DNA of 64,000 bases from Hamadaea sp. (GCF_013362815.1 NZ_JABFVK010000001.1:62001-126000), one strand, 5' to 3'. Counted from the stretch's first letter, positions 25,190-34,207 are shown. Notes: generated from the sequence alone by a model not told the origin. Made by a program: numbers and translations.

Positions 25190-26751
25190 AAGCGATCCTC
25201 GGCTTCGCCGTCGCCAAACTCCGGGTCGCCTGGCGGCAGCTCACCAGCATGCGTACGGCGTTGGTGCTGCTCTTCCTGCTGGCGGTCGCCTCCATCCCCG
25301 GCTCGATCCTGCCGCAGCAGGGCGTGAATCCGGAGAAGATCAACCAGTACTTCGTCAAGCATCCGGATCTCGCTCCGGTCATCGACAAGCTCGGCGGCTT
25401 CGACGTCTTCCGGTCCCCGTGGTTCGCCGCGATCTACCTGCTGCTGTTCACCTCGCTGATCGGCTGCATCCTGCCGCGTACGCGTGACCATCTGCGCGCG
25501 CTGCTTCGTCGCGTACCAGATGCGCCGAAGCGGATGGAGCGCCTGCCCGCGCATCACCAGGGCCGGACTGCCCTCGGAGCTGCTGAAGTGGCCGCGGGCC
25601 TGCGCGGCTGGCGGACGGTGACCCGCGAGCAGCCCGACGGCACGGTGACCGTCGCGGCGGAACGCGGTTTCCTGAAGGAGACCGGCAACCTCGTCTTCCA
25701 CACCGCCCTGATCGGGGTGCTGGTCGGCGTCGCGCTGGGCTCGATGCAGGGCTGGCATGCCAACCGGCTGCTGGTGCAGGGTCCGGAACAGGCCTTCTGC
25801 ACGACCCCGCAGCAGTTCGACGAGTACAACCCGGGCACCGGCGTGAGCGCCTCGGCCCTGCCGAAATACTGCCTGGAGCTGACCGGCTTCCAGGCGTCCT
25901 ACCTGGACAACGGCCAGGCGAAGTCCTACGGCGCGACGGTCGAGGTGAGCGGCGAGAAGACCGAGACCAAGGAGTTCTCGGTCAACCACCCGCTGCGCCT
26001 CGGCGACGCCAACGTCTACCTCCTCGGTCACGGGTACGCCGCGATCCTGCGCTACACCGACACCAACGGACGCGTGCAGACCGCGGTCGTGCCGTTCCTG
26101 CCGATCGATCAGCAGACGCTGACCAGTGAAGGCGTGGCCACCTTCCCGGACGCGAACGCCGACCCGAAGACGGGCAAGCCCGACCGGACCAAGCAGGTCG
26201 CCTTCTCCGGGCTCTACGTGCCGACCGCGCCGGAGTCCGGCATGGCCGCGCGCTCGATCTACCCGGAGGAACGCAACCCGCGCCTGGTGCTGACCTTCTA
26301 CCAGGGCGATCTCGGCCTCGACCAGGGTGTGCCCAGCTCGGTCTACCAGCTCAACCAGAAGCAGGTCGCCGCCGGCAAGCTCAAGCAGATCGGCGAGGGC
26401 AAGTCGCTGGAGAAGGGCGGGAGCTGGACCCTGGAGGACGGCTCGAAGCTGGAGTTCCTCGGTACGCGCCCGTTCATCACCGTGTCCCTGCGACACGACC
26501 CGGGCGAGCCGGTGGTGCTGGTCAGCATCCTGTTCGTGCTCGGCGGGCTGATGCTCACGCTGAGCGGCAAGCGGCGGCGGGTCTGGGTCCGGCTCACCCC
26601 GGCCGGCGACGGGACTAATCTGCTGGAGGTAGGCGGCCTTCCACGCTCCGAATACCCGGGCTTCGCCGCCGAGTTCGCCGGGGTCATCGCCAAACTAGGC
26701 ATCACCGAGATGGGAGACGACACCCGTGAACCTGTCGACGCTCTCCGATAA
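25186..26751 (+). CDS. resB: ResB-family cytochrome c biogenesis protein
   Basis: A 521-aa membrane protein of System II heme lyase. Three hydrophobic helices lie near the N-terminus (TALVLLFLLAVASIPGSILP at about 25-45 is the signature), followed by a large extracytoplasmic domain and a last helix near 445. With CcsA it carries heme across the membrane and attaches it to apocytochrome c. GTG 25186 overlaps the ccdA stop (GTGA). Confidence 0.93.
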   Translation: MKAILGFAVAKLRVAWRQLTSMRTALVLLFLLAVASIPGSILPQQGVNPEKINQYFVKHPDLAPVIDKLGGFDVFRSPWFAAIYLLLFTSLIGCILPRTRDHLRALLRRVPDAPKRMERLPAHHQGRTALGAAEVAAGLRGWRTVTREQPDGTVTVAAERGFLKETGNLVFHTALIGVLVGVALGSMQGWHANRLLVQGPEQAFCTTPQQFDEYNPGTGVSASALPKYCLELTGFQASYLDNGQAKSYGATVEVSGEKTETKEFSVNHPLRLGDANVYLLGHGYAAILRYTDTNGRVQTAVVPFLPIDQQTLTSEGVATFPDANADPKTGKPDRTKQVAFSGLYVPTAPESGMAARSIYPEERNPRLVLTFYQGDLGLDQGVPSSVYQLNQKQVAAGKLKQIGEGKSLEKGGSWTLEDGSKLEFLGTRPFITVSLRHDPGEPVVLVSILFVLGGLMLTLSGKRRRVWVRLTPAGDGTNLLEVGGLPRSEYPGFAAEFAGVIAKLGITEMGDDTREPVDALR

Positions 26752-27688
26752 CCTGCTCGTCTTCGCGATCCTGGGCTACCTGGTCGCGATGATCCTCCAC
26801 GCCTCGGAGTACTCGCTCGCGGGGAAGCGACGCGCGGCCACCGCCGCCGCTCCGGCGCGCGAGCTGGTCGGAGCCGGCGGCCCGCCGGTCGCCGTTCCCG
26901 CCGAGCCGGACATCCCCGCCGGACCTGATCTCGGTACGCGCCTCGGCGGCTGGGCCGTCTACGCGACTGGGCTGGCCGTGCTGCTGCACCTGGGAACGGT
27001 CGCTACGCGAGGACTCGCCGCCGGCCGGATGCCATGGGGCAACATGTACGAGTTCGTCCTGGCGGTCACCCTGGTCGGCGGCGTCGCCTGGCTGGGGGTG
27101 ATGGTGCAGCTGCCGAAGCTGCGCCTGCTGGGGCTGCCGCTGACGGTCGTCCAGATCCTGCTGCTCGGCTTCGCCGGCCTCGTGCTCTACACGCAGATCA
27201 GCCCGCTGGTCCCGGCGTTGCAGTCCTACTGGTTCGTCATCCACGTGACCTCGGTAGTCACCGCCTCCGGCCTGCTGCTCGTCGGCTTCGTCCCGGCGGC
27301 GATGTTCCTCGTCCGCAACGGCCACGACGACGGCCGCGTCCGGTTCCCCTACACTCTGGGCGCTCGGCTGCCCAACGCCGAGGCGCTGGAACGGCTCACC
27401 TTCCGGCTCCACGCGTTCGCGTTCCCGCTGTTCACCTTCGGTGTCGCCGCCGGCGCCGTCTGGGCCGAAGCGGCGTGGGGCCGGTACTGGGGCTGGGACC
27501 CCAAGGAGACCTGGGCCTTCATCTCCTGGGTTGTGTACGCCGGTTATCTGCACGCTCGCAGCACGCCCAGCGTCAACCGGCGGGTCGTGATGTGGATCGC
27601 CGTTCTCGGCTTCCTCACCATGCTGATGAACCTGTTCGGCGTGAACTTCTTCTTCACTGGGCTGCACAGCTACGCCGGGGTTTCTTAA
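26726..27688 (+). CDS. ccsA: CcsA/ResC-type cytochrome c biogenesis protein
   Basis: A 320-aa protein with about eight transmembrane helices. It has the heme-handling WWD motif WGWDPKETWAF and conserved His residues in HLGT, HVTS and HARS, probable heme ligands. It forms the heme transporter/synthetase with ResB, whose gene it overlaps by 26 bp. This is the last gene of the hemL-ccs run; a 40-bp palindrome follows. Confidence 0.94.
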   Translation: MNLSTLSDNLLVFAILGYLVAMILHASEYSLAGKRRAATAAAPARELVGAGGPPVAVPAEPDIPAGPDLGTRLGGWAVYATGLAVLLHLGTVATRGLAAGRMPWGNMYEFVLAVTLVGGVAWLGVMVQLPKLRLLGLPLTVVQILLLGFAGLVLYTQISPLVPALQSYWFVIHVTSVVTASGLLLVGFVPAAMFLVRNGHDDGRVRFPYTLGARLPNAEALERLTFRLHAFAFPLFTFGVAAGAVWAEAAWGRYWGWDPKETWAFISWVVYAGYLHARSTPSVNRRVVMWIAVLGFLTMLMNLFGVNFFFTGLHSYAGVS

Positions 27689-27704
27689 CCTTCGTTGGGC
27701 GTTA

Positions 27705-27750
27705 CCGCGAGGCCGCGTTATCCCGGGATAGCGCGGCCTCGCGGCGTTTT
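27705..27750 (+). terminator. 40-bp palindromic terminator after ccsA
   Basis: Arms CCGCGAGGCCGCGTTATCCC (27705-27724) and GGGATAGCGCGGCCTCGCGG (27725-27744) have a single mismatch and no spacer, and are followed by CGTTTT. A partial echo, CCCGGATAACGCG, occurs 20 bp further on. Confidence 0.85.
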
Positions 27751-27864
27751 GAGGGGACGTTTTCCCGGATAACGCGATGATCATGACGAGATAGATGAGC
27801 CGCCCACGGCACCTATCAGGGTGGGTGACCGTCACCGGGTCCGTCGCGGTCGAGTTGCTCGGTT

Positions 27865-28773
27865 GTGACGTTGCGCTGGCTGCCGAGAATCGCCCTGGTC
27901 ACTGTCCTGATCGCCAGTTCAGGCTGGGCTGCGTACAACGACGACCCGGCGAGCCGGCTGCCGCTGTGCCGGCCCGGCGCCAAGCCGTCCGACATGCCAC
28001 CGGCCGAGCCGCCCAGCCTGACGGGAGACGCCTGCCGCGCCCGGGCGACCAGTGTTCAACGCGTACGCGTGGCGCCGTTGCCCAGCGGCCTGCGGAGCGC
28101 CGGTTCCTACAGTCATCTGGGGGCGACCAGCACCGGAACGTGGTCCGGCGTACTGGGCCGGATCACCGTCCGGGATCCGGCGGTACGCCCCGACACGCTC
28201 GACTTCACCGCCGCCCGGTTCATGGCGCGCCGGGACGCCGGCGACGGCCACACCAGCTGGCTGGAGGCGGGCTGGGCGGAGACCGGGTGGAGCGGCGGTG
28301 GCCGGCAGCGGATCTACACCTACGACACGAACCGAAACTCGTGGACCTTCTTCGAGGACTACAAGATCCATAGCGGCGACCAGGTGTGGATCTACCTGGA
28401 GTCCGGGCCCGACTCCGGCCAGCTCGCCAACGAATGGCGGGCCTGGTTGTGGTGGGGCGACAAGTGGCACCTGCTCGCCTCGCAACGCCTGCCGTTGACC
28501 GACTCGGCACAGGTCGAGCAGTACGTCGAGGTCTATTCGGACGCTCAGCCGGGGAGCCTCTCGGGCGAGCCGCCAGGAGTGCAGTCAGCCCCGGCGAGCT
28601 ACTCGGTGCCGTCGGTCTCCTTCGACAACGTGCAGGTCAAGGCGGTGCCCGCGGGGCAGGCCCAGTTCTGGCGGGACGACACCGTGCCGTCCACCACCGG
28701 CGAAGGCACCGCCGCGTACTGCGTCAATTGGCGTACGCGGTTCGACACCTGGTCGGCGGGCGACTGCGGGTAG
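27865..28773 (+). CDS. Secreted protein of unknown function
   Basis: A 302-aa protein with a short N-terminal signal or anchor (WLPRIALVTVLIASSGWAA) and a large Trp/Tyr/Gly-rich extracytoplasmic part (SWLEAGWAETGW, NSWTFFEDYK, WRAWLWWGDKW). It is probably all-beta. I do not recognise the family. It lies between the cytochrome and menaquinone operons; a role there is not indicated. Confidence 0.65.
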   Translation: MTLRWLPRIALVTVLIASSGWAAYNDDPASRLPLCRPGAKPSDMPPAEPPSLTGDACRARATSVQRVRVAPLPSGLRSAGSYSHLGATSTGTWSGVLGRITVRDPAVRPDTLDFTAARFMARRDAGDGHTSWLEAGWAETGWSGGGRQRIYTYDTNRNSWTFFEDYKIHSGDQVWIYLESGPDSGQLANEWRAWLWWGDKWHLLASQRLPLTDSAQVEQYVEVYSDAQPGSLSGEPPGVQSAPASYSVPSVSFDNVQVKAVPAGQAQFWRDDTVPSTTGEGTAAYCVNWRTRFDTWSAGDCG

Positions 28774-28800
28774 CCGGAGCCGTGGTGGCAGGATTGCGCC

Positions 28801-30261
28801 ATGGCCGCACCGCGCTTCCCCTTCACCGACCTGCGCGAGTTCCTCGCCGCTCTGGAGAAGGCCGGTGAGTTGCACCGGGTGACCGTCCCGGTGGATCCCA
28901 CCCTGGAGATCAGCGAGATCGTCACCCGCACCGTCCGGGCCAAGGGACCCGCGCTGCTCTTCGAGCGCCCGACCCGGGGGGACATGCCGGTCGCGATCAA
29001 CCTCTTCGGCAGCGACCGCCGGATGGCGATGGCGCTCGGCGTCGAAGACTTCGACGAGATCGGCGCGCGGATCGGCGAGCTGGCCAAGCCCGAGCTGCCC
29101 CAGGGCTTCTCCGGGATCATGGACGGCCTCGGCAAGGTGATGCAACTCAAGAGCCTGCCGCCGAAGAAGGTCAAGTCGGCCCCGTGTCAGGAGGTCGTCC
29201 TCAAGGGACCGGACGTGGATCTGAACCTGCTCCCGGGCCTGGTCACCTGGCCCGACGACGGCGGGATCTTCCACAACTACGGGCTCACTCACACCAAGCA
29301 CCCGGAGTCCGGCAAGCGCAACCTCGGCCTCTACCGGCTGCAGCAGCACTCCCGGAACACGCTGGGTATGCATTGGCAGATCCACAAGGACTCGACCGCC
29401 CATCACGCCGTCGCCGAGCGACTCGGGCAGCGACTGCCGGTGGCCATCGCGATCGGCTGCGACCCGATCGTCTCGTACGCCGCCACCGCTCCCCTTCCGG
29501 GGGACATCGACGAGTACTTGTTCGCGGGGTTCCTTCGCGGCGAGCGGGTCGAGCTGGTCGATGCCCTGACCGTCCCGTTGCAGGTCCCGGCGCAAGCGCA
29601 GATCATCCTCGAGGGGTACGTCGAGCCCGGCGAGCGCCACGCGGAGGGTCCGTTCGGCGATCACACCGGCTTCTACACGCCGGTCGAGCAGTTCCCGGTG
29701 CTGCACGTCGAGGCCATGACGATGCGGCGCGACCCGGTCTACCACTCGATCATCACGAGCAAGCCGCCGCAGGAAGACGGGCCGATCGGCCGCGCCACCG
29801 AGCGCATCTTCCTGCCACTCATCAAGATCCTGGTGCCGGACATCGTGGACTACCACATGCCAGAGCCCGGCGTCTTCCACAACTGCCTCGTGGTCGCCAT
29901 CAACAAGCGCTATCCCAAGCACGCCCAGAAGGTCATGAACGCGATCTGGGGCGCGCACCTGCTCTCGCTGACGAAGCTCATCGTGGTCGTCGACGACGAC
30001 TGCGACCCCCGGGACCTGAACGAGGTGGCGTTCCGCGCCTTCGGCAACGTCGACTACGCCCACGACCTGGTGGTCACCCAAGGCCCGGTCGATCACCTCG
30101 ACCACGCCTCCTACCAGCAGTTCTGGGGTGGCAAGGCGGGCGTCGACGCCACTCGCAAACTCCCGAGCGAGGGCTACCACCGCGGCTGGCCGGCCGAGGC
30201 GGTCATGTCGCCCGAGGTGGTCGCCAAGGTCAGCAAGCGCTGGAAGGAGTACGGCCTGTGA
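28801..30261 (+). CDS. mqnL: UbiD-family decarboxylase, probable menaquinone (futalosine) pathway
   Basis: A 486-aa prenyl-FMN-dependent decarboxylase. Conserved UbiD features include the region around DHTGFYTP (active-site Glu in AEGPFGDH), GSDRRMAMALG near the N-terminus and IVVVDDDCDPRD toward the C-terminus. It would decarboxylate the naphthoate ring precursor of menaquinone using prenyl-FMN from the UbiX-like protein encoded at 31130. Order UbiD-UbiA-UbiX matches the late futalosine genes of Streptomyces, as I recall them. The early genes mqnA-E are not in this window, so the pathway assignment is inference. Confidence 0.88.
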   Translation: MAAPRFPFTDLREFLAALEKAGELHRVTVPVDPTLEISEIVTRTVRAKGPALLFERPTRGDMPVAINLFGSDRRMAMALGVEDFDEIGARIGELAKPELPQGFSGIMDGLGKVMQLKSLPPKKVKSAPCQEVVLKGPDVDLNLLPGLVTWPDDGGIFHNYGLTHTKHPESGKRNLGLYRLQQHSRNTLGMHWQIHKDSTAHHAVAERLGQRLPVAIAIGCDPIVSYAATAPLPGDIDEYLFAGFLRGERVELVDALTVPLQVPAQAQIILEGYVEPGERHAEGPFGDHTGFYTPVEQFPVLHVEAMTMRRDPVYHSIITSKPPQEDGPIGRATERIFLPLIKILVPDIVDYHMPEPGVFHNCLVVAINKRYPKHAQKVMNAIWGAHLLSLTKLIVVVDDDCDPRDLNEVAFRAFGNVDYAHDLVVTQGPVDHLDHASYQQFWGGKAGVDATRKLPSEGYHRGWPAEAVMSPEVVAKVSKRWKEYGL

Positions 30262-31106
30262 AGGCGTTCCTGCGGCTCGTCATGATCGAGCATTCCGTCT
30301 TCGCCCTGCCGTTCGCATACCTGTCGGCGCTCACCGCCATGAGTCGCTTCGACCAGTTCAGCTGGCTGACGCTGGTGCTGATCACGATCGCGATGGTCGG
30401 CGCGCGTACCTTCGCCATGGCGGCCAACCGGATCATCGACCGGCACATCGACGCGCGCAATCCGCGTACCGCCAAGCGTGAATTGGTCACGGGGGCGGTG
30501 AGCGTGCGCACCGCCTGGACCGGCGCGATCGTCGCCCTGCTCGTGTTTCTCGGCGCGGCCGCGGCGCTCAACCCGCTCTGCCTGGTGCTGTCGCCACTCG
30601 CGGTGATCCCGCTCGTCGTCTACCCGTACGCCAAGCGCTTCACCGATTGGCCGCACGCGGTGCTGGCGATCGCCCAGGCGGTCGGGCCGGTCGGCGGGTG
30701 GCTCGCCGTGACGGGCACGTTCGCCGGCAGCGGTCCGGCGTGGCTGCTCGGCGCGGCAGTCGGCCTGTGGATCGGCGGTTTCGATCTGATCTACGCCTGC
30801 CAGGACGCCGAAGTGGACCGCCAGATCGGCGTACGCAGCGTCCCCGCCCGGTATGGGGTGGCGGCCGCGCTGCGGATCTCCACCGTGACGCATCTCGTGA
30901 CGTTCGCGCTGTTCGTGATCTTCGGCTTCTGGGTCGGCTTCGGCTGGCCCTGGTGGGTCGGGCTGACCCTGACCGCGGTCGCGTTCGCGTACCAGCACGT
31001 CATCGTGACTCCGACCGACCTGTCCAAGGTGAACCGGGCGTTCTTCACGTCCAACGGCTTCGTCGGGATCGCGCTGTTCGCCTTCGCCGTCATCGCCCTG
31101 CTCTGA
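30258..31106 (+). CDS. mqnP: UbiA-family prenyltransferase, probable MqnP
   Basis: A 282-aa membrane protein with about eight helices. The two Asp-rich substrate motifs are NRIIDRHIDARNPRT (near 58) and DAEVDRQIGVRSVP (near 180), which bind polyprenyl diphosphate through magnesium. It attaches the prenyl tail to the aromatic ring. GTG 30258 overlaps the UbiD stop (GTGA), so the genes are coupled. Confidence 0.9.
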   Translation: MKAFLRLVMIEHSVFALPFAYLSALTAMSRFDQFSWLTLVLITIAMVGARTFAMAANRIIDRHIDARNPRTAKRELVTGAVSVRTAWTGAIVALLVFLGAAAALNPLCLVLSPLAVIPLVVYPYAKRFTDWPHAVLAIAQAVGPVGGWLAVTGTFAGSGPAWLLGAAVGLWIGGFDLIYACQDAEVDRQIGVRSVPARYGVAAALRISTVTHLVTFALFVIFGFWVGFGWPWWVGLTLTAVAFAYQHVIVTPTDLSKVNRAFFTSNGFVGIALFAFAVIALL

Positions 31107-31129
31107 CCGCAGCAGCCCATGAAAGTGCG

Positions 31130-31756
31130 TCAGCGGGCGCCGAGTTCGCCGGTCCAGCGGGTCAGCAGCGTGTGCTTGACTCCGACCGCGTCCAGCACCT
31201 TGCCCGCGACGAAGTCGACGAGTTGCTGGGCGGTGGCGTCGGCGCCCGAACCGTAGAAGCCGGGGCTCGCGGGTAGCACGACGGCTCCGGCGTCGATCAG
31301 TTCGACCAGGTGGAGCAGGTGGGAGCGGGTCACCGGGGTCTCCCGAGGTACGATCACCACCCGGCGGCGTTCCTTGAGGTTCACCTCGGCAGCCCGCTGG
31401 AGGAGATCCTTCGACAGCCCCAGCGCGATCCCCGCGCACGCCGCGGTCGAAGCGGGGACGACGATCATTCCCCGGGCCGGATACGAACCGCTGCTCGGCC
31501 CGGCCGCGAGGTCACCGGCCGGCCAGAACTTGAGGTCCGCCCCGTCGATCGGCGTACCGAGCCATTCGGCCAGATCGTGCGCCCAATGGGCGTCCCGGAA
31601 CGACCGGCCCGTCTCGTCCAGCAGGGTCAACCGGGCCGCCCGGGAGACCACGAGGTCGACGGGTTCTCCGGCGTCGAACAGGCCACGCAGGACGGCGGCG
31701 GCGTAGGGCGTACCCGACGCGCCTGACACGCCCACGATCCACGGTTCTCGCCGCAC
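31130..31756 (-). CDS. mqnM: UbiX-family flavin prenyltransferase
   Basis: A 208-aa flavoprotein-fold enzyme that makes prenyl-FMN, the cofactor of UbiD decarboxylases. It shows VGVSGASGTPYA (FMN loop), VPASTAACAGIALG and VIVPRETPVTRSHL (prenyl-donor site). It is encoded convergently to the UbiD-UbiA pair rather than in their operon, with 23 bp between the ends. Start GTG 31756. Confidence 0.92.
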   Translation of the reverse strand: MRREPWIVGVSGASGTPYAAAVLRGLFDAGEPVDLVVSRAARLTLLDETGRSFRDAHWAHDLAEWLGTPIDGADLKFWPAGDLAAGPSSGSYPARGMIVVPASTAACAGIALGLSKDLLQRAAEVNLKERRRVVIVPRETPVTRSHLLHLVELIDAGAVVLPASPGFYGSGADATAQQLVDFVAGKVLDAVGVKHTLLTRWTGELGAR

Positions 31757-31775
31757 GATTCCAGCCTAACGACCG

Positions 31776-31804
31776 TTGACCTTGATCTGCGCCCGGCCTA
31801 GCGT
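31776..31804 (+). promoter_or_regulatory. Leaderless promoter of the SRPBCC gene
   Basis: The -35 TTGACC (31776-31781), a 17-bp spacer and the -10 TAGCGT (31799-31804) stand 7 nt before ATG 31812. This is the cleanest promoter in the window, and it predicts an mRNA starting at the start codon. Confidence 0.75.
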
Positions 31805-31811
31805 CAAGGTC

Positions 31812-32237
31812 ATGTTCGTGGTGGAGACCAGCGTCGATGTCGCGCGCCCCGTGACAGAGGTGTTCGCGCTCGTCTCCGATCCTCGCAACGACGTTCGCTG
31901 GTGGCGGGGCGTACGCGAAGTGAAGCTCCTCGCCGGGGACGGCGGCGTCGGCACGGAATACGAGCAACGCGGTCGCCTGCTCGGCCTGCCGTTCTACAAC
32001 CACCTCGCCGTCGCCGCGTACCAGCCGCCGACCCGGCTCGAACTGCGTACGGTCACGTCGAACACGCCGTTCGAGGCGGTCTACGAGCTGACCCCGCTGG
32101 GCTCTTCGCGTACGCGGTTCGCCATGCGCGCCACGGTCGCCGGGGCCGGCCACTTCCGCCTCTTCGGACCGCTTCTCCAGCCGTTGTTGCGAGCCGTCGC
32201 GCGGTACTACTTCAGCCGACTGCCGAAGGCCTTCTAG
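31812..32237 (+). CDS. SRPBCC-family protein
   Basis: A 141-aa START/Bet v1-fold protein: VVETSVDVARPVTEVFALVSDP at the N-terminus, a middle hairpin, and a long C-terminal helix. Such proteins bind hydrophobic ligands or act as polyketide cyclases. I chose ATG 31812 because a promoter ends 7 nt before it. Its end overlaps the convergent gene at 32234 by 4 bp. The ligand is unknown. Confidence 0.82.
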   Translation: MFVVETSVDVARPVTEVFALVSDPRNDVRWWRGVREVKLLAGDGGVGTEYEQRGRLLGLPFYNHLAVAAYQPPTRLELRTVTSNTPFEAVYELTPLGSSRTRFAMRATVAGAGHFRLFGPLLQPLLRAVARYYFSRLPKAF

Positions 32238-33559
32238 ATCGCGTACTCGCCGTATTTCTCGGTGTAGCGGTGGGCGTACATGCGCTCATGGAACTTCACG
32301 AACCGCTCGATCACCGTGCTCACGCGGCGGTCCCCGAGCCGCTCGTCGAGCGCCGACAGCCCGGCGGTCAGCCGCCCGTAGTGCTGCGTGTAGAGGTCGG
32401 CCAGATAACCGAGGCTCTCCCCGAACGCCCGCAGGGCACCGTCGGTGTCGGCCGCCCGGCGCGCGTGCCACAGCGCCACATTGACCTCCTCATTGGCGAT
32501 GTCCTTGTGCAGCCGGGTCAGCGCCGCTTCGGTCTGCGCCTCCTCGACCAGCAGCGCGAGCGCGTCGGCGGCCAGCGTCTTGCGGCGTTCGACCGCGCGC
32601 CGGGTCAGCCGGTGCACCAGCGCCGCCTGCTGCACGCCGGCCATCCGGAGCAGACGCGTGCCCACATCGTTCTGCAGGCGTACCAACAAGGCCGCGTCGA
32701 ACAGGACGTCCGTGAGCAAACCATCCGAGACCACCGCCGGCAACGCCTCGTCCGCGCGCACGGCCTCCGCGAGAACTCCTATGCCGTACGCGAGAGTCGG
32801 CGCGACCAGGATCGAATGAGCGCCGAGGGAGGCGAGCTCCATCCGGGCCAGGCTCGGGGCTCGCAGTGTCCGGTCCACCGCCCGATAACGGCTCACCAAC
32901 CCGTCCCGGATGAGTTCGCCGACCGGACTGCCGTCCATCGCGTCGGCGACGTCACGGCAGGTCTCGATGTCGGCGACGAGCGCGCCCCAGAGCCCGAATT
33001 CGACTTCGCCGGGCAGATTCAGCGATTCACCGGCTCGGTGCCGGGCGTACTCTTCGGCGATTCCCGCGTGCTTGACCGCCGACAGGCTGAGGTCGAAGGC
33101 GGAGGCCCGCCGGGCGATGCGTTGCGGATGCCCACTGAGCAGCAGTACCGCAGGCGTGCCTCGGCCGGACGACAGCACCTGGATCATGGCGCGATTGAAG
33201 GCGGTGACCAGTTCCAGCCGTTCCCGGCCGGCCTCGCTGAGAACGGGCGCTCCCAGCCCCATCGCGACGTTGTCGGCGATCGTCTCGAAATACTGGTACG
33301 CGTTCATCAGCGCCAGTTTCCGCTCGACGACCGGCCATCCGGCCGCGTCGACGAGCCCGCCGACCAGCGTCACGTTCATCGTGACGAGTTGGGTCAGACC
33401 GGTGACTTGCAGATACTCGTGACGGCGCGGATTGCTCGAGGAAAACGCCCAGAGAGTGAATTCGCGGTACGCGCTCTTCGGCAGATGCCGGCGCACCGCG
33501 TTGATGATGGCCTCGCAGGTGGCCTCTTGAAGCTGGGCGGCTCGACGGTTCGCGGGCAT
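32234..33559 (-). CDS. Large all-helical protein of unknown function
   Basis: A 441-aa protein from ATG 33559, almost entirely helical and rich in Ala, Leu and Arg, without signal peptide or clear membrane segments. Near residue 310 it has RLQNDVGTRLLRM, which loosely recalls the metal-binding NSE motif of terpene synthases, and LLTDVLFDAALL just before it. No DDxxD motif is clear upstream, so I do not assign that function. The 3' end overlaps the SRPBCC gene by 4 bp; a BldC-like regulator lies 152 bp upstream on the same strand. Confidence 0.7.
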   Translation of the reverse strand: MPANRRAAQLQEATCEAIINAVRRHLPKSAYREFTLWAFSSSNPRRHEYLQVTGLTQLVTMNVTLVGGLVDAAGWPVVERKLALMNAYQYFETIADNVAMGLGAPVLSEAGRERLELVTAFNRAMIQVLSSGRGTPAVLLLSGHPQRIARRASAFDLSLSAVKHAGIAEEYARHRAGESLNLPGEVEFGLWGALVADIETCRDVADAMDGSPVGELIRDGLVSRYRAVDRTLRAPSLARMELASLGAHSILVAPTLAYGIGVLAEAVRADEALPAVVSDGLLTDVLFDAALLVRLQNDVGTRLLRMAGVQQAALVHRLTRRAVERRKTLAADALALLVEEAQTEAALTRLHKDIANEEVNVALWHARRAADTDGALRAFGESLGYLADLYTQHYGRLTAGLSALDERLGDRRVSTVIERFVKFHERMYAHRYTEKYGEYAI

Positions 33560-33711
33560 GGCGCGACCATCACCACCCGTTCTCGTCTGATGGGGTTTCG
33601 TCCGCGACAGCCTACGACTCCGTGGCCGCGCACCGGGACCCGGGCCTCCATAGTGGATCTTCGCACCATGGAGGCCTTGGCCCACAGCCGATCAGCTTGG
33701 CCGTAACCCGA

Positions 33712-33969
33712 TCAGTAGGACGGACGTCGTTCGTAGGTGTCCGTCGGGTGGCCGCCGGTTCCGGCTGCCCCGGCCGCCTCGGCGAACTCGCCCTCGCCTT
33801 CGAGGAGGGCGCGCACCTCAGACTCCCGGAACCGTCGGTGACCACCCGGAGTCCGGATGCTGCCGATCCGCCCGGCGGCGGCCCAGCGCGTCACCGTCTT
33901 CGGGTCCACCCGGAACAACGCCGCCACCTCACCCGGTGTCAGCAGGCGATCTCCCGTGTCCACACCCAC
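33712..33969 (-). CDS. BldC-like MerR-type DNA-binding protein
   Basis: An 85-aa protein. Residues 9-57 (LLTPGEVAALFRVDPKTVTRW, then GRIGSIRTPGGHRRFRESEVRALL) closely match BldC, the short MerR-relative that controls development in actinomycetes by binding direct repeats. It differs from typical BldC in a C-terminal tail of about 25 residues rich in Glu, Ala and Gly. It may be the BldC orthologue or a paralogue; this cannot be settled here. Confidence 0.88.
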   Translation of the reverse strand: MGVDTGDRLLTPGEVAALFRVDPKTVTRWAAAGRIGSIRTPGGHRRFRESEVRALLEGEGEFAEAAGAAGTGGHPTDTYERRPSY

Positions 33970-34207
33970 CTCCTAGCGTCGACGGAGCCTCCATGGATCC
34001 AGCCCGATGGACTCGGCCCCGTGTGGACGTACGTCCATTAGAGCACCGTCAGAGATAGTTATCCCTGAAACTGCGGATTCGTCAGATTCGCCGCAATTGT
34101 CTTGTACTATTTGCGAACCTCATTCGTATATTGCCGCATCCAAGGCTAGTTCGGTGGGAGATACCCAGGAATCGTCACCATGGTCACAAGGTGGATAGGG
34201 TGGCGAG

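Noticed and set aside
32234-33559. Terpene synthase assignment
   Set aside because: Only one weak NSE-like segment is present and the DDxxD motif is missing; kept as unknown function.
31901-33706. 601-codon open frame on the plus strand
   Set aside because: It covers the SRPBCC gene in another frame and the helical-protein gene in antisense, with Arg/Gly/Pro-rich composition typical of a shadow frame.
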